A stretch of 40,778 nt of DNA, from the NCBI GenBank assembly GCA_026388655.1, contig JAPLJI010000070.1:1-40778 (forward strand), given 5' to 3'. The notes beneath the pieces are model-generated. The model was not told the origin of the DNA. It was given only the letters and a program-made list of their open reading frames with translations, and did no database searches. Positions 7,412-14,970 of this stretch are shown piece by piece. The translations under genes were made by a program, and so were the position numbers. The stretch comes from Pseudomonadota bacterium (GTDB lineage: Bacteria; Desulfobacterota; JAPLJL01). Positions within the stretch are counted from its first letter, which is position 1; the number at the start of each line of letters is the position of its first letter.

Positions 7412-8233
7412 TTAGATCCCGGCTCCGGGAAGAACCTCGATCTTGAAAGCCGGAGCCTGCTGGAAATATTTCTTGAATAACTTCTCGTAGGTTCCATCCA
7501 GCTGCATCTGCATCAGGGCCAGGTTGATCGCGTCCCGCCAGCGGGAATCGTTCTCGCGGACCCCGATCCCGTAGGGCTCGACGGTGAAGGCTGGGCCGGC
7601 TACCTCGAGGTCGGGATTGTCCGCCGCGGCCGCGACGCAGTAGCTCCGGTCGGTGGTCAGGGCGTCCACCATCCCGCGTTGCAGGGCTTTCAATGCCGCC
7701 GGGTATTCGTCGTAAAGCAGGAGCCGGGCCCGCGGCGCGAAGGAGAGGAGTTTCAGCCCGCTGGTCGCCCCCCGGACGGCGGCTACCGTTTTCCCGTCCA
7801 GGTCCTTGACCCCCTTGATCCCGCCTCCCTGGCGGACCAGGAGCGACTGCCCTTCCTGGAAGTAGGTGGTGGAAAAATCGATCTGGGCCTCCCGGGTGAG
7901 GTTGTGGGTCATGCTGGCGATGACCAGGTCCACCTTGCCGGCCAGAAGATCGGGGATCCGGGATTCCGAGGTCACCTTGACGAGTTCAACCGGCACGCCC
8001 AGTTTCTGGCCCAGATACTGGGCGACCTCCACATCGAAGCCCTCGCTCACCCCGGTCTCGTTCAGGTAGCCGAAAGGTTTGAAGTCGAACTTGACCCCGG
8101 CCAGGAGCTTCCCCCGGGCCTTGACCTTATCCAGGGTGCCTTTCGAGAGACCGCCGGCCTTCTGGCAGGAAAACATCGCCACCCCGGTTAAAACCAGGGC
8201 AGAGACCATTACGCGATAAATTTTGGCTCTCAT
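7412..8233 (-). CDS. ABC transporter solute-binding lipoprotein, family 3 (polar amino acid type)
   Basis: 273 residues. The N-terminus MRAKIYRVMVSALVLTGVAMFSC is a lipoprotein-like signal; the lipobox (MFSC) is atypical. The mature part has the family-3 pattern: GKLLAGVKFDFKPFGY, then EGFDVEVAQYLGQKLGVPVELV, LLAGKVDLVIASMTHNLTREA, DLDGKTVAAVRGATSG and YGIGVRENDSRWRDAINLAL. Such proteins bind amino acids or related small ligands in the periplasm. The ATG at 8231-8233 with GGGAGGCGG upstream is chosen over an upstream in-frame start at 8302. No permease or ATPase gene for amino acid import is adjacent, so it is an orphan here. Confidence 0.88.
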   Translation of the reverse strand: MRAKIYRVMVSALVLTGVAMFSCQKAGGLSKGTLDKVKARGKLLAGVKFDFKPFGYLNETGVSEGFDVEVAQYLGQKLGVPVELVKVTSESRIPDLLAGKVDLVIASMTHNLTREAQIDFSTTYFQEGQSLLVRQGGGIKGVKDLDGKTVAAVRGATSGLKLLSFAPRARLLLYDEYPAALKALQRGMVDALTTDRSYCVAAAADNPDLEVAGPAFTVEPYGIGVRENDSRWRDAINLALMQMQLDGTYEKLFKKYFQQAPAFKIEVLPGAGI

Positions 8234-8476
8234 AATTTCCGCCTCCCTTTTTTCAACATTTCTAATTTTGCCTATGATACCCTCAAGTAATTTGGCTGGC
8301 AAGTTGAGCCTCCGATTAATACCCGGCGACCATTAATTTTAATCTACCGGCCAAATTCCTCGATTTCGCTAGAAGAAAAGATCAGGAAAAGAGTGAAAAC
8401 TTTACTTACACAAAAAGTAATAACTCAGGAAGATTTATTCTAAATCATTACCATCAAAATTCTGGTAAATAATCTT

Positions 8477-9250
8477 TTAGTTGGTTTTTGATTTTTTCTC
8501 CCGTGCGGATTTCCCGAGATCCTCGAGCACCTTCGGGATTCCCACCCAGGTGTTGGCCTTGGTCCAGGCCATCTTGGGAACCCAGAAGTTGGGCGAGGTG
8601 ATTTCATGGTAAAAAATCAGGGACTTTCCCCGGTAGGGCTGAACGTTCCACGAGCCGTAGTTGTATTTCAGGTTGGGCTTGATGTCTTTTCCTTTCTCGT
8701 CCTGAAGCAATTTTCTGTCATCCTCAGCCCACCAGACCAGATACTTGTCGGTTTTCCCGTCCCCGTTCATGTCCACCTTCTGGCTGAAGAGCTTGATATA
8801 GGCGTAAACATCCGGGATCACGGGTAGGTGGACCTGCTGGAGGTAAACCTGGTAATCCAGCCCGTTTTCCTTCCCCCGTTCGAAAACATCAGTCCTTTTC
8901 ACCGAGCTGAAATACTTGGGATAATTGGCCAAGTCAATCAGGACCCCGTAGACCACTTCAGGGTCGGCGTCGAGCAAAACCACGGTCTTGGCGAAATTCT
9001 CCTTGTCCCCTCCCCCTTCGCCTTCGACCTTGATCAGGCGGATGACCGGCTCCCCTTTCTCGAACTTCGCCTTCTCCGCCGGAGTAAGATCCTGGAGATC
9101 GGCGGGGGAATAGTTTTTCGTCTTCTCGATCGTGGCGCTCACCGCCTGGTCGATTGAATCCGCCCGCGCGGTCGGGGCCAGGCCGAAGAGAAAAAGAGAT
9201 AATAGAAACATTATTGAGAAGATCGCGAATCCCGCCTGGCATTTTTTCAT
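8477..9250 (-). CDS. Exported START/polyketide-cyclase-like (SRPBCC) protein
   Basis: 257 residues. A signal peptide (MKKCQAGFAIFSIMFLLSLF...ARA, cut near residue 31) is followed by a START-like lipid/hydrophobic-ligand binding domain: VVLLDADPEVVYGVLIDLANYPKYFSSVKRTDVF, then GLDYQVYLQQVHLPV and KSLIFYHEITSP. Members of this fold hold hydrophobic ligands in a deep cavity. The ligand is unknown. The ATG at 9250 has GGAGGAG 4 bases upstream. An MNGDGKTD calcium-loop-like stretch lies mid-domain. The 243-base gap downstream (8234-8476) is AT-rich with nothing I can call. Confidence 0.75.
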   Translation of the reverse strand: MKKCQAGFAIFSIMFLLSLFLFGLAPTARADSIDQAVSATIEKTKNYSPADLQDLTPAEKAKFEKGEPVIRLIKVEGEGGGDKENFAKTVVLLDADPEVVYGVLIDLANYPKYFSSVKRTDVFERGKENGLDYQVYLQQVHLPVIPDVYAYIKLFSQKVDMNGDGKTDKYLVWWAEDDRKLLQDEKGKDIKPNLKYNYGSWNVQPYRGKSLIFYHEITSPNFWVPKMAWTKANTWVGIPKVLEDLGKSAREKKSKTN

Positions 9251-9463
9251 ATTCTCCTCCGTTTCAATCATTGAGTAGGGGAGTCATTCCATTTATCCTG
9301 AGTGATTTATCCCAAGCTCTATCGAGGGAAGTCGAAGGACTGGCTCCCTCTTCGGGCGGCTGCCTTTTCTCCGGATGAAGGTCAACCGGGGGAAAAGATG
9401 ATATTGAAATATCCCGGATTATCGGGGAAAATCCCAATAAACTTAATTATCCCCCTCTCCTCC

Positions 9464-9488
9464 ATCCTCCCCCGCCAGGGGGGAGGAT
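9464..9488. repeat. ATCCTCCCCC hairpin in the divergent gap
   Basis: ATCCTCCCCC-GCCAG-GGGGGAGGAT, a perfect 10-bp stem. The 303-base gap between the divergent genes at 9250 and 9554 otherwise holds a degenerate AAGTCGAAGG repeat near 9330 and AT-rich DNA. This is the family often written CCCCTCTCCTCC...GGGAGG, not a terminator by position. Confidence 0.55.
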
Positions 9489-9553
9489 AAGATAAGGGAG
9501 GAAAAGAACAAATTATTATGTTATCAAAGTAGTCATCCGGAAAGGAGAAACCC

Positions 9554-10555
9554 ATGGCGGAAGAAAACCTTTATGAAGACCTGTCCGCGAAAATAAACAT
9601 CGTCGGGTCGAAATACATCCCCCGGATCTGGCGGATGCTGGTGAACGAGGACGAGGCCCGCCTACTCCTGGCCATGCCCGGGACGGAAGCGGAGCTCGCG
9701 GAAAAGACCGGCCTGCCCCTGGACCGGGTCAGGAAAATGCTCCCGCTCCTTTTCCGGAAAGGGGTGGTCTTCGAGAAGGGCACGGGCCCGGAAACAAAGT
9801 ACCGGCCGCCCCGCCATCCCCTCCAGTTTCACGACGGCACCATCCTCTGGCCCGAGGCGCCCCGGGAGTTCCTGGACCTCTGGCAGAAATACATGGACGA
9901 CGAGTACCCCGAGTTCATCAAGATGATGGACGCGGGCGAGATCCGCCCCTTCATGCGGGTGATCCCGGTCAACCAGGGAATCGAGTCCAAGAACCAGGTT
10001 CTTCCCTACGAGGACGCCCTCCGGATGATCGACCAGGCCGAGCGCCTGGCCGTGACCAAGTGCACCTGCCGCCTGACCGCCCACCGGTGCAAGAAACCGC
10101 TCGAAGCCTGCCTCCAGATCAACCGGGCGGCCGAATATTCCCTCAAGCGGGGAACCGGGAGGGAACTCACCAAGAACCAGGCCCGGGAAATCATCCGGAT
10201 CTCGGAAGAGGCCGGGCTGGTTCACCTCACCGAGAACCGCGGGGGGATCGGACAGGTGATCTGCAACTGCTGCGATGACTGCTGCATGATGCTCGTGCTG
10301 ATGAAGAAGATCGGGGCCAAGTGCACCGCCGCCCCCAGCCGCTACCGGGTCCGGATCGCCGGCGGGGACTGCACCGGCTGCGGGGCCTGCCTGGACCGAT
10401 GCCCGATGAAAATCCTGGCCATCCCTAAAGGCAAGGAGGTGGTCGAGGCGAGCCTGGACAAATGCATCGGCTGCGGTCTCTGCACCACCGTTTGTCCGAC
10501 CAAAGCCCTGGTTTTGGAGGAAATCAGGCCGTCTGATTTTATTCCCGCAGCGTGA
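9554..10555 (+). CDS. Winged-helix-like, cysteine-rich 4Fe-4S ferredoxin-type protein (paralogue 1)
   Basis: 333 residues. Residues about 20-75 resemble a winged helix (MLVNEDEARLLLAMPGTEAEL...VRKMLPLLFRKGVVFEKG). A middle cysteine region has CTCRLTAHRC (170-179), Cys186 and CNCCDDCC (237-244). Two classical 4Fe-4S motifs follow: CTGCGACLDRCP (273-284) and CIGCGLCTTVCP (304-315). It is likely a cytoplasmic electron-transfer or redox-sensing protein of the type found in syntrophic and sulfate-reducing anaerobes. The middle cysteines may bind another metal centre (inference). AAAGGAG precedes the ATG by 6 bases. A paralogue follows at 10996; a REP-like hairpin lies 55 bases after the stop. Confidence 0.85.
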   Translation: MAEENLYEDLSAKINIVGSKYIPRIWRMLVNEDEARLLLAMPGTEAELAEKTGLPLDRVRKMLPLLFRKGVVFEKGTGPETKYRPPRHPLQFHDGTILWPEAPREFLDLWQKYMDDEYPEFIKMMDAGEIRPFMRVIPVNQGIESKNQVLPYEDALRMIDQAERLAVTKCTCRLTAHRCKKPLEACLQINRAAEYSLKRGTGRELTKNQAREIIRISEEAGLVHLTENRGGIGQVICNCCDDCCMMLVLMKKIGAKCTAAPSRYRVRIAGGDCTGCGACLDRCPMKILAIPKGKEVVEASLDKCIGCGLCTTVCPTKALVLEEIRPSDFIPAA

Positions 10556-10610
10556 AAAGACATTGACGATTGTAGATTGACGATTGACGAATGGAAAATC
10601 GAAGCAACCG

Positions 10611-10633
10611 GTAGCCGCAGGCTTTAGCCTGCG
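10611..10633 (+). repeat. REP-like element (GTAG foot plus hairpin)
   Basis: GTAG then CGCAGGCT-TT-AGCCTGCG, an 8-bp hairpin matching the copy at 5086-5108 apart from one loop base. Upstream of it, 10560-10590 is made of degenerate ATTGACGATTG repeats; downstream, 10680-10710 has a short CACTGACAC-type repeat. No gene seen in 10556-10995. Confidence 0.7.
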
Positions 10634-10824
10634 TGATTTTTACTAGTGTTCATTGGTTTTTTAGATTTTCAGATAAAAATACTGACACTGACACCGGCAC
10701 TGACACTGAACGATCAGGTTTTATGGCTCGAATTCAAACATTTTTTCGACGAGGAAAGCCCTGGGGTGCGATTAAATTCATGTAACTTCTTGATTTTCCG
10801 GGAATCTGCTTCATTTGCTTAATT

Positions 10825-10913
10825 TTGGTTCAATTTGGTTTTGACTATGGATTTTCGCTACTTTATGAGTTCTATCAACAAGGTATTCCACAGGATTTCC
10901 ACCAAAATTGTGG
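10825..10913 (+). promoter_or_regulatory. Conserved two-block upstream element, copy 2, with promoter
   Basis: Block A (10825-10840) and block B (10876-10913) repeat the element at 1655-1742 in the same order and spacing relative to the downstream gene. A promoter lies between them: TTGACT (10841-10846), a 17-base spacer, TATGAG (10864-10869). Transcription would start near 10876, so block B with its TTCCACA and TGTGGATTC sites would fall in the untranslated leader of the gene at 10996. Confidence 0.5.
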
Positions 10914-10995
10914 ATTCATACTCTCTTCACCGTAAAACCCGTCGATGTTCGAGGATGAAGGTCGCAAATCACCCCCTTTCAGAAAGGAAAAACCG

Positions 10996-11925
10996 ATGAA
11001 AAAACAATCCCGCTCCCAGCGCAGCCGCCTCCAGGATTTCCGGGAATTCAATCAATGGCTCCGAAAACGCGTCCGGAGCCAGCTCGCCGGGGAAGAATAT
11101 GTCTTCACCCGGGAAGACTTCGGCAAAATCTCCGGCTCGGTAGGTATGACCAACCGTCTGATTTCCCGTTTTGGGGGCAGTCGCTGGTACCAGAAAACCC
11201 TGGAATCCTGGTTTTTCGGCCGGCCCGAGCAGAACCTGGTGCAAACCCGGCTCATCCCCCTGAACGCCCAGGTCAAGGATCGGCCGAGCGCTGTTATGCC
11301 CTACCGGATGATAGATGACGTGATCGAGAAAGCCTCCTTCCGATTGATCATGCACGAGTGCATCTGCCGGAAGGGGACGGGCTGCACCGACTACCCGATT
11401 GACTTCGGCTGTCTCTTCCTGGGCGAGGGGGCCCGCACCCTCCTGAAGGGCGACGTGGGCCGCGGCGCGACGATCGAGGAAGCCAAGGCCCATATCCGCA
11501 AGGCCGGGGAAATGAAACTCGTTCCCCTGGCCGCCTACGTGAAGCTCGAGCAATGGGTCATGGGGATCTCGAAAGAAAATCATTCGCGATTGCTGGAGAT
11601 CTGCCTCTGCTGCCCCTGTTGCTGCCTGGGATTGAGAAACCTGAAACATATCTCCCCGGAAGGCCGCCGCCAGGTTTTCCTTAATATCGGCTTCGTGGCC
11701 AAGGCCTTTCCCACCTGCCAGGGCTGTTTCGAATGTGTCTCCGCCTGCCCGGCCGGGGCGATCAAGACCAAGGGCGACAAGGTCTGGGTCAAGGAGGACG
11801 ACTGCGTGGGCTGCGGCCTCTGCCAGAACGCCTGCCCCCATCAGGCCATCCGGCTGGTCCAGATCAAGCCGGCCCGGGGCGGGATCCTGGATTACTTCGA
11901 CGGGCTGCATTTGGATGTGAGTTGA
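10996..11925 (+). CDS. Cysteine-rich 4Fe-4S ferredoxin-type protein (paralogue 2)
   Basis: 309 residues, same layout as the product at 9554-10555. It has an N-terminal basic region, CICRKGTGC (122-130) with Cys139, a dense CLCCPCCC cluster (203-210), and two 4Fe-4S motifs: CQGCFECVSACP (241-252) and CVGCGLCQNACP (270-281). It lacks a clear winged helix; residues 1-45 are rich in Arg/Lys. Role as for the paralogue: electron transfer or redox sensing, partner unknown. The ATG at 10996 with AAAGGAAA upstream is chosen over an in-frame ATG at 10945. It is preceded by its own promoter and the conserved two-block element, so it is probably not transcribed only with paralogue 1. Confidence 0.85.
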   Translation: MKKQSRSQRSRLQDFREFNQWLRKRVRSQLAGEEYVFTREDFGKISGSVGMTNRLISRFGGSRWYQKTLESWFFGRPEQNLVQTRLIPLNAQVKDRPSAVMPYRMIDDVIEKASFRLIMHECICRKGTGCTDYPIDFGCLFLGEGARTLLKGDVGRGATIEEAKAHIRKAGEMKLVPLAAYVKLEQWVMGISKENHSRLLEICLCCPCCCLGLRNLKHISPEGRRQVFLNIGFVAKAFPTCQGCFECVSACPAGAIKTKGDKVWVKEDDCVGCGLCQNACPHQAIRLVQIKPARGGILDYFDGLHLDVS

Positions 11926-11985
11926 AAACAGGTAGCAGGTAGCAGATGGCAGGTAACCGGAAACCAGTGACAGGTTCCTCTTCCT

Positions 11986-12062
11986 GTAGTTGCCCGATTT
12001 ATCGGGCTTTTTTGAAAACCGCCGATCCCCTCAGCGAAGGGACAAGTGAATCGGCAAACTAC
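11986..12062. repeat. 77-bp REPIN-like doublet, copy 1
   Basis: GTAGTT...AACTAC ends enclose two hairpins: GCCCGAT-TT-ATCGGGC, and GCCGAT paired with ATCGGC around a CCCTCAGCGAAGGGA loop region. The element at 34873-34949 is the same length and nearly its reverse complement. It lies between the Fe-S gene and the symporter promoter. Confidence 0.75.
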
Positions 12063-12117
12063 AAAAAAATATGCTCGCGAAAGACAAAAATTCCCCCCGC
12101 GCATCGGCAAAACCGGC

Positions 12118-12145
12118 TTGACAGGATTAAGGGTTATTGTACTAT
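12118..12145 (+). promoter_or_regulatory. Sigma70-type promoter of the symporter operon
   Basis: TTGACA (12118-12123), 16-base spacer, TACTAT (12140-12145). Transcription would begin about 45 bases before the ATG at 12197. Confidence 0.5.
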
Positions 12146-12196
12146 ACAGGAAACCTTCGGAAATCCGATTTTCAGAAAGGGGAAACCGGTAGAATT

Positions 12197-13864
12197 ATGG
12201 CCGTCATTCATTTAGCCCTAGTTGACTGGCTGATCGTCCTGATTTATTTCGCCTTCATTATCGGGATCGGCCTGTACCTGAAGAAATTCACGGTCACGGG
12301 CGAGGACTTCTTCCTGGCCGGGAGAAGGTCGAGCTCCTGGATGGCCGGCCTGGCCTTCCTCTCCGCCAACCTGGGAGCCCTCGAGATCCTCGGGTGGACC
12401 GGCGGGACGATGAAATACGGGATGTTCGTCTCCCACTTCTACTGGGTCGGGGCCATTCCCGCCATGCTCTTCCTCGGGCTCTACATGATGCCGTTTTATT
12501 ACTCGAGCAAGATCCACTCGGTGCCCGGCTACTTGAAGCTCCGCTTCGACGAGAGGAGCCGCCTGCTCAACGCGGTTTCCTTCGCGGTGATGACCCTCCT
12601 CATGAGCGGGATCAACCTCTACCTGATGGCCCTGGTCCTCCGCACCATCCTCGGCTGGGACTGGCATCTCTCCATGTGGGTCTCCGCCCTCTCCATCGGC
12701 GTCTATATCGCCCTGGGCGGCCTCCTTTCCGCGATTTTCACCGAGATCGTCCAGTTCTTCCTGATCTGGTCCGGCCTCTTCCTGGTGGCCATCCTGGGCA
12801 CGATCGAGATGGGCGGCCTCTCCCAGGTCTTCGCGCAGATTCCCCCGGAGATGGCGCGCCTCTGGGCCACCACCGCCGATCCTTCTCAGAACGCCATGGG
12901 CGTGACCTGGATGGGGATCGTCATCGGCCTGGGGTTTGTTCTTTCCTTCGGTTACTGGACCACGGACTTCCTGGTCGTGCAAAGGGCCTTCTCCTCGAAA
13001 AACCTCCGGGCGGCCCGCCTGGCGCCAATCACCGCTTCTTTCTTCAAGATGGCGCTTCCCTTCATCATCGTGGTCTCCGGCCTGGTCGCCTGGCGCCTCA
13101 CCCAGATGGCGGGTTCCGGCTTCCACCTTCTGCCGCATCCCTCCACCGGCGAGCCCTGGAACGACACCGCCTTCCCCCTCCTGATCGCCCGCTACTACCC
13201 GCCCGGGCTCGTGGGCTTGGGGATCACCGCCCTCCTGGCCGGCTTCATGGCCGGGCAGGCGGGAAACGTCTCGGCCTTCAACACGGTCTGGACCTACGAC
13301 ATCTACCGGGTGGTGATCAAGAAGGACGCCACCGACGAGCACCTGGTCTGGGTCGGCCGGGTCACCACCATCGTCGGCATCATCCTGTCGGTGGTCACGG
13401 CCTACGTGGCGATGCAGTTCAACACCATCATGGATTACATCCAGGCGATCTTCTCCTGGGTCAACGCCCCCCTCTTCGCCACGATGCTCCTCGGGATGTT
13501 CTGGAAGCGCACCACCTCGACCGCCGCCTTTTACGGGCTCCTCGCGGGAATGGGATCCTCGTTTTTAATGTTTATCGGACTTAAGTTTGCTTGGTTTTCC
13601 TCTTACTGGCTGACCTTCTCCCAAAACGCAAGCGACATGAGCAACAATTTATGGCGGGCCTGGTGGGCCTGGCTGATCTGCTTCGGGGTCACGATCCTGA
13701 TCAGTCTGGTGACCAAGCCCAAATCGGATCAGGAGCTCGAAGGGCTGGTCAAGGGCCTGACCCCGAACCCGGACCTGGAAAAGACGCCCCTGCTCAAGCG
13801 TCCCACTTTCTGGGCCGCCGTTTCCCTGGTGTTGGCAATCATCCTTAACATTTATTTCTGGTGA
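12197..13864 (+). CDS. Sodium:solute symporter (SSS family)
   Basis: 555 residues with about 13 hydrophobic segments and the SSS hallmarks: DFFLAGRRSSSWMAGLAFLSANLGALEI in TM1-2, GYLKLRFDERSRLLNAVSF, IALGGLLSAIFTEIVQFFLI, and GYWTTDFLVVQRAFSSKNLRAARLAP. These proteins use the sodium gradient to import sugars, amino acids, carboxylates or similar. The substrate is not evident; the LeuT-fold core is complete. The ATG at 12197 is chosen because it precedes the first helix (LVDWLIVLIYFAFIIGIGLYL); the ribosome site is weak. It is followed after 5 bases by a tiny membrane protein gene, which suggests a two-subunit transporter. Confidence 0.88.
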   Translation: MAVIHLALVDWLIVLIYFAFIIGIGLYLKKFTVTGEDFFLAGRRSSSWMAGLAFLSANLGALEILGWTGGTMKYGMFVSHFYWVGAIPAMLFLGLYMMPFYYSSKIHSVPGYLKLRFDERSRLLNAVSFAVMTLLMSGINLYLMALVLRTILGWDWHLSMWVSALSIGVYIALGGLLSAIFTEIVQFFLIWSGLFLVAILGTIEMGGLSQVFAQIPPEMARLWATTADPSQNAMGVTWMGIVIGLGFVLSFGYWTTDFLVVQRAFSSKNLRAARLAPITASFFKMALPFIIVVSGLVAWRLTQMAGSGFHLLPHPSTGEPWNDTAFPLLIARYYPPGLVGLGITALLAGFMAGQAGNVSAFNTVWTYDIYRVVIKKDATDEHLVWVGRVTTIVGIILSVVTAYVAMQFNTIMDYIQAIFSWVNAPLFATMLLGMFWKRTTSTAAFYGLLAGMGSSFLMFIGLKFAWFSSYWLTFSQNASDMSNNLWRAWWAWLICFGVTILISLVTKPKSDQELEGLVKGLTPNPDLEKTPLLKRPTFWAAVSLVLAIILNIYFW

Positions 13865-13869
13865 AAATC

Positions 13870-14097
13870 ATGGAAGAGAAAAAACAAATGCTTTCGGTCT
13901 GGTCCTGGGTGGGAATCATCCTCTCGGTTTACGGCCTGATCGTCACCGGGGCCGGGGTTTATTACCTCTCGCACCCGGAGACCGTAACCGCCCTCCACCA
14001 GCTGAATCCCAGTCTCTGGTGGGGCGCGATCATAGTCGTGGCCGGGGTGCTTCTTCTCCTGGCCGGCCGCTCCGGCAAATCCGGCGGTTCTGACTGA
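13870..14097 (+). CDS. Small two-helix membrane protein, likely symporter partner
   Basis: 75 residues. Two hydrophobic helices: SVWSWVGIILSVYGLIVTGAGVYY (about 8-31) and WWGAIIVVAGVLLLLAG (about 49-65), then a short basic, Gly/Ser-rich tail. It begins 5 bases after the symporter stop; GGTGA, which includes the symporter stop, serves as ribosome site. A GTG at 13861 is an alternative start overlapping that stop. Several SSS transporters have small membrane companions (for example YjcH beside ActP, YhdT beside PanF); this one is not recognisably a member of those families. Confidence 0.65.
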   Translation: MEEKKQMLSVWSWVGIILSVYGLIVTGAGVYYLSHPETVTALHQLNPSLWWGAIIVVAGVLLLLAGRSGKSGGSD

Positions 14098-14177
14098 CAA
14101 ATCCAGGGTCCCGGATCCCGACCTAAAGGTGCCCTTCGATTGATGACGTCCGTCCGCTTAAAATATTTGAGGCTTAC

Positions 14178-14669
14178 ATGTCAAACAAAAACTTAAACAG
14201 AAAAATAATTGCCAAAAAGGAAAATCCGGGGAAATCCCGTTCGAATTCCTTACCTATCAACAAACTGAAGCGGTATTTCCAAAAAAATAATGAAATTTCC
14301 GCCGCTTATCTCTTCGGCTCGTCAGTTCTTTCCCCTGACTCCGCCCGGGACTTGGATATCGCCATCTTGCTCGGCCAGGGACAATCCGTAAACAATTTAA
14401 TCAAAGTCCAAACCAAGTTCTTGCTGGATTTAAAGAATCTGATTGGGCGCCCGGATACTGATTTAATCATTCTTAACAATGCTCCCTTGCTTCTCCGGCA
14501 TGAGGTGATCAAATCCGGTCAACTGATTTATGAAAAAGACGAAGACGCCCGGATTGACTTTGAAGTGGTATCGGATTTGAAATACTACGATTTCGAGCCG
14601 ACCCGCCGGTCTTTCTCCGAGACCTTAAAATCCGACATTCTCAAAGGCCGCTTCTATGCCGCAGAATAA
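14178..14669 (+). CDS. MntA-like nucleotidyltransferase domain protein
   Basis: 163 residues of the pol-beta/MNT nucleotidyltransferase fold: AYLFGSSVLSPDSARDLDIAIL with Gly47-Ser48 and the metal-binding Asp58-x-Asp60, third acidic residue likely Asp95 (PDTDLIILN), then APLLLRHEVIKSGQLIYEKDEDARIDFE, typical of the MntA antitoxin that adenylylates the HEPN toxin HepT. No HepT-like gene is adjacent. Instead its last 14 bases overlap the RadC-HhH gene. The glycine-rich part of the loop between Gly-Ser and the Asp pair is changed (SVLSPDSAR), but the metal ligands are kept. It is the first gene of the AT-rich cassette; the 80-base gap before it marks a base-composition change. Confidence 0.8.
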   Translation: MSNKNLNRKIIAKKENPGKSRSNSLPINKLKRYFQKNNEISAAYLFGSSVLSPDSARDLDIAILLGQGQSVNNLIKVQTKFLLDLKNLIGRPDTDLIILNNAPLLLRHEVIKSGQLIYEKDEDARIDFEVVSDLKYYDFEPTRRSFSETLKSDILKGRFYAAE

Positions 14670-14970
14670 ACAATCCTGGAAACATCCTGGCGGTAAACTT
14701 CGCGAAATTGGCGCGGATCAGCTTGATAATGCCGAGCTTCTTGCCATCCTTATTAGCTCAGGTATTAAAGGGAAATCCGCGGAAACTATTGCCAATGAAC
14801 TTCTAAAAAAATATGGATCCCTTAAGGGCCTTGCCGATCAGCCCTTTGAGAAGCTTTATCAAATAAAAGGATTGAAGGAAGTAAAGGTCCATCGCATTGC
14901 CGCCGCTTTTGAAATCGCCCGTAGAATTGTCGAGGAGGTCTTGAAAGATTATGAGCCCAGAGAAAAGTAA
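14656..14970 (+). CDS. Stand-alone RadC N-terminal helix-hairpin-helix domain protein
   Basis: 104 residues matching only the N-terminal half of RadC/UPF0758 proteins: KLREIGADQLDNAELLAILI, SSGIKGKSAETIANELLKKYGSLKGL, and a DNA-binding helix-hairpin-helix (IKGLKEVKVHRIAAAFEIARR, 70-90). The C-terminal JAB/MPN metalloprotease-like domain with its HxH...D ligands is absent. The gene ends cleanly 20 bases inside the next gene, so the short form looks settled rather than a fresh truncation. It overlaps the nucleotidyltransferase gene at the 5' end (14 bases) and the restriction enzyme gene at the 3' end (20 bases), implying translational coupling. It may bind branched or damaged DNA as a sensor or adaptor (inference). 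Confidence 0.8.
   Translation: MPQNKQSWKHPGGKLREIGADQLDNAELLAILISSGIKGKSAETIANELLKKYGSLKGLADQPFEKLYQIKGLKEVKVHRIAAAFEIARRIVEEVLKDYEPREK

Noticed and set aside
12218-13342. Open frame opposite the symporter
   Set aside because: Low-complexity Glu/Gly/Asp/His-rich product typical of antisense frames of membrane proteins.
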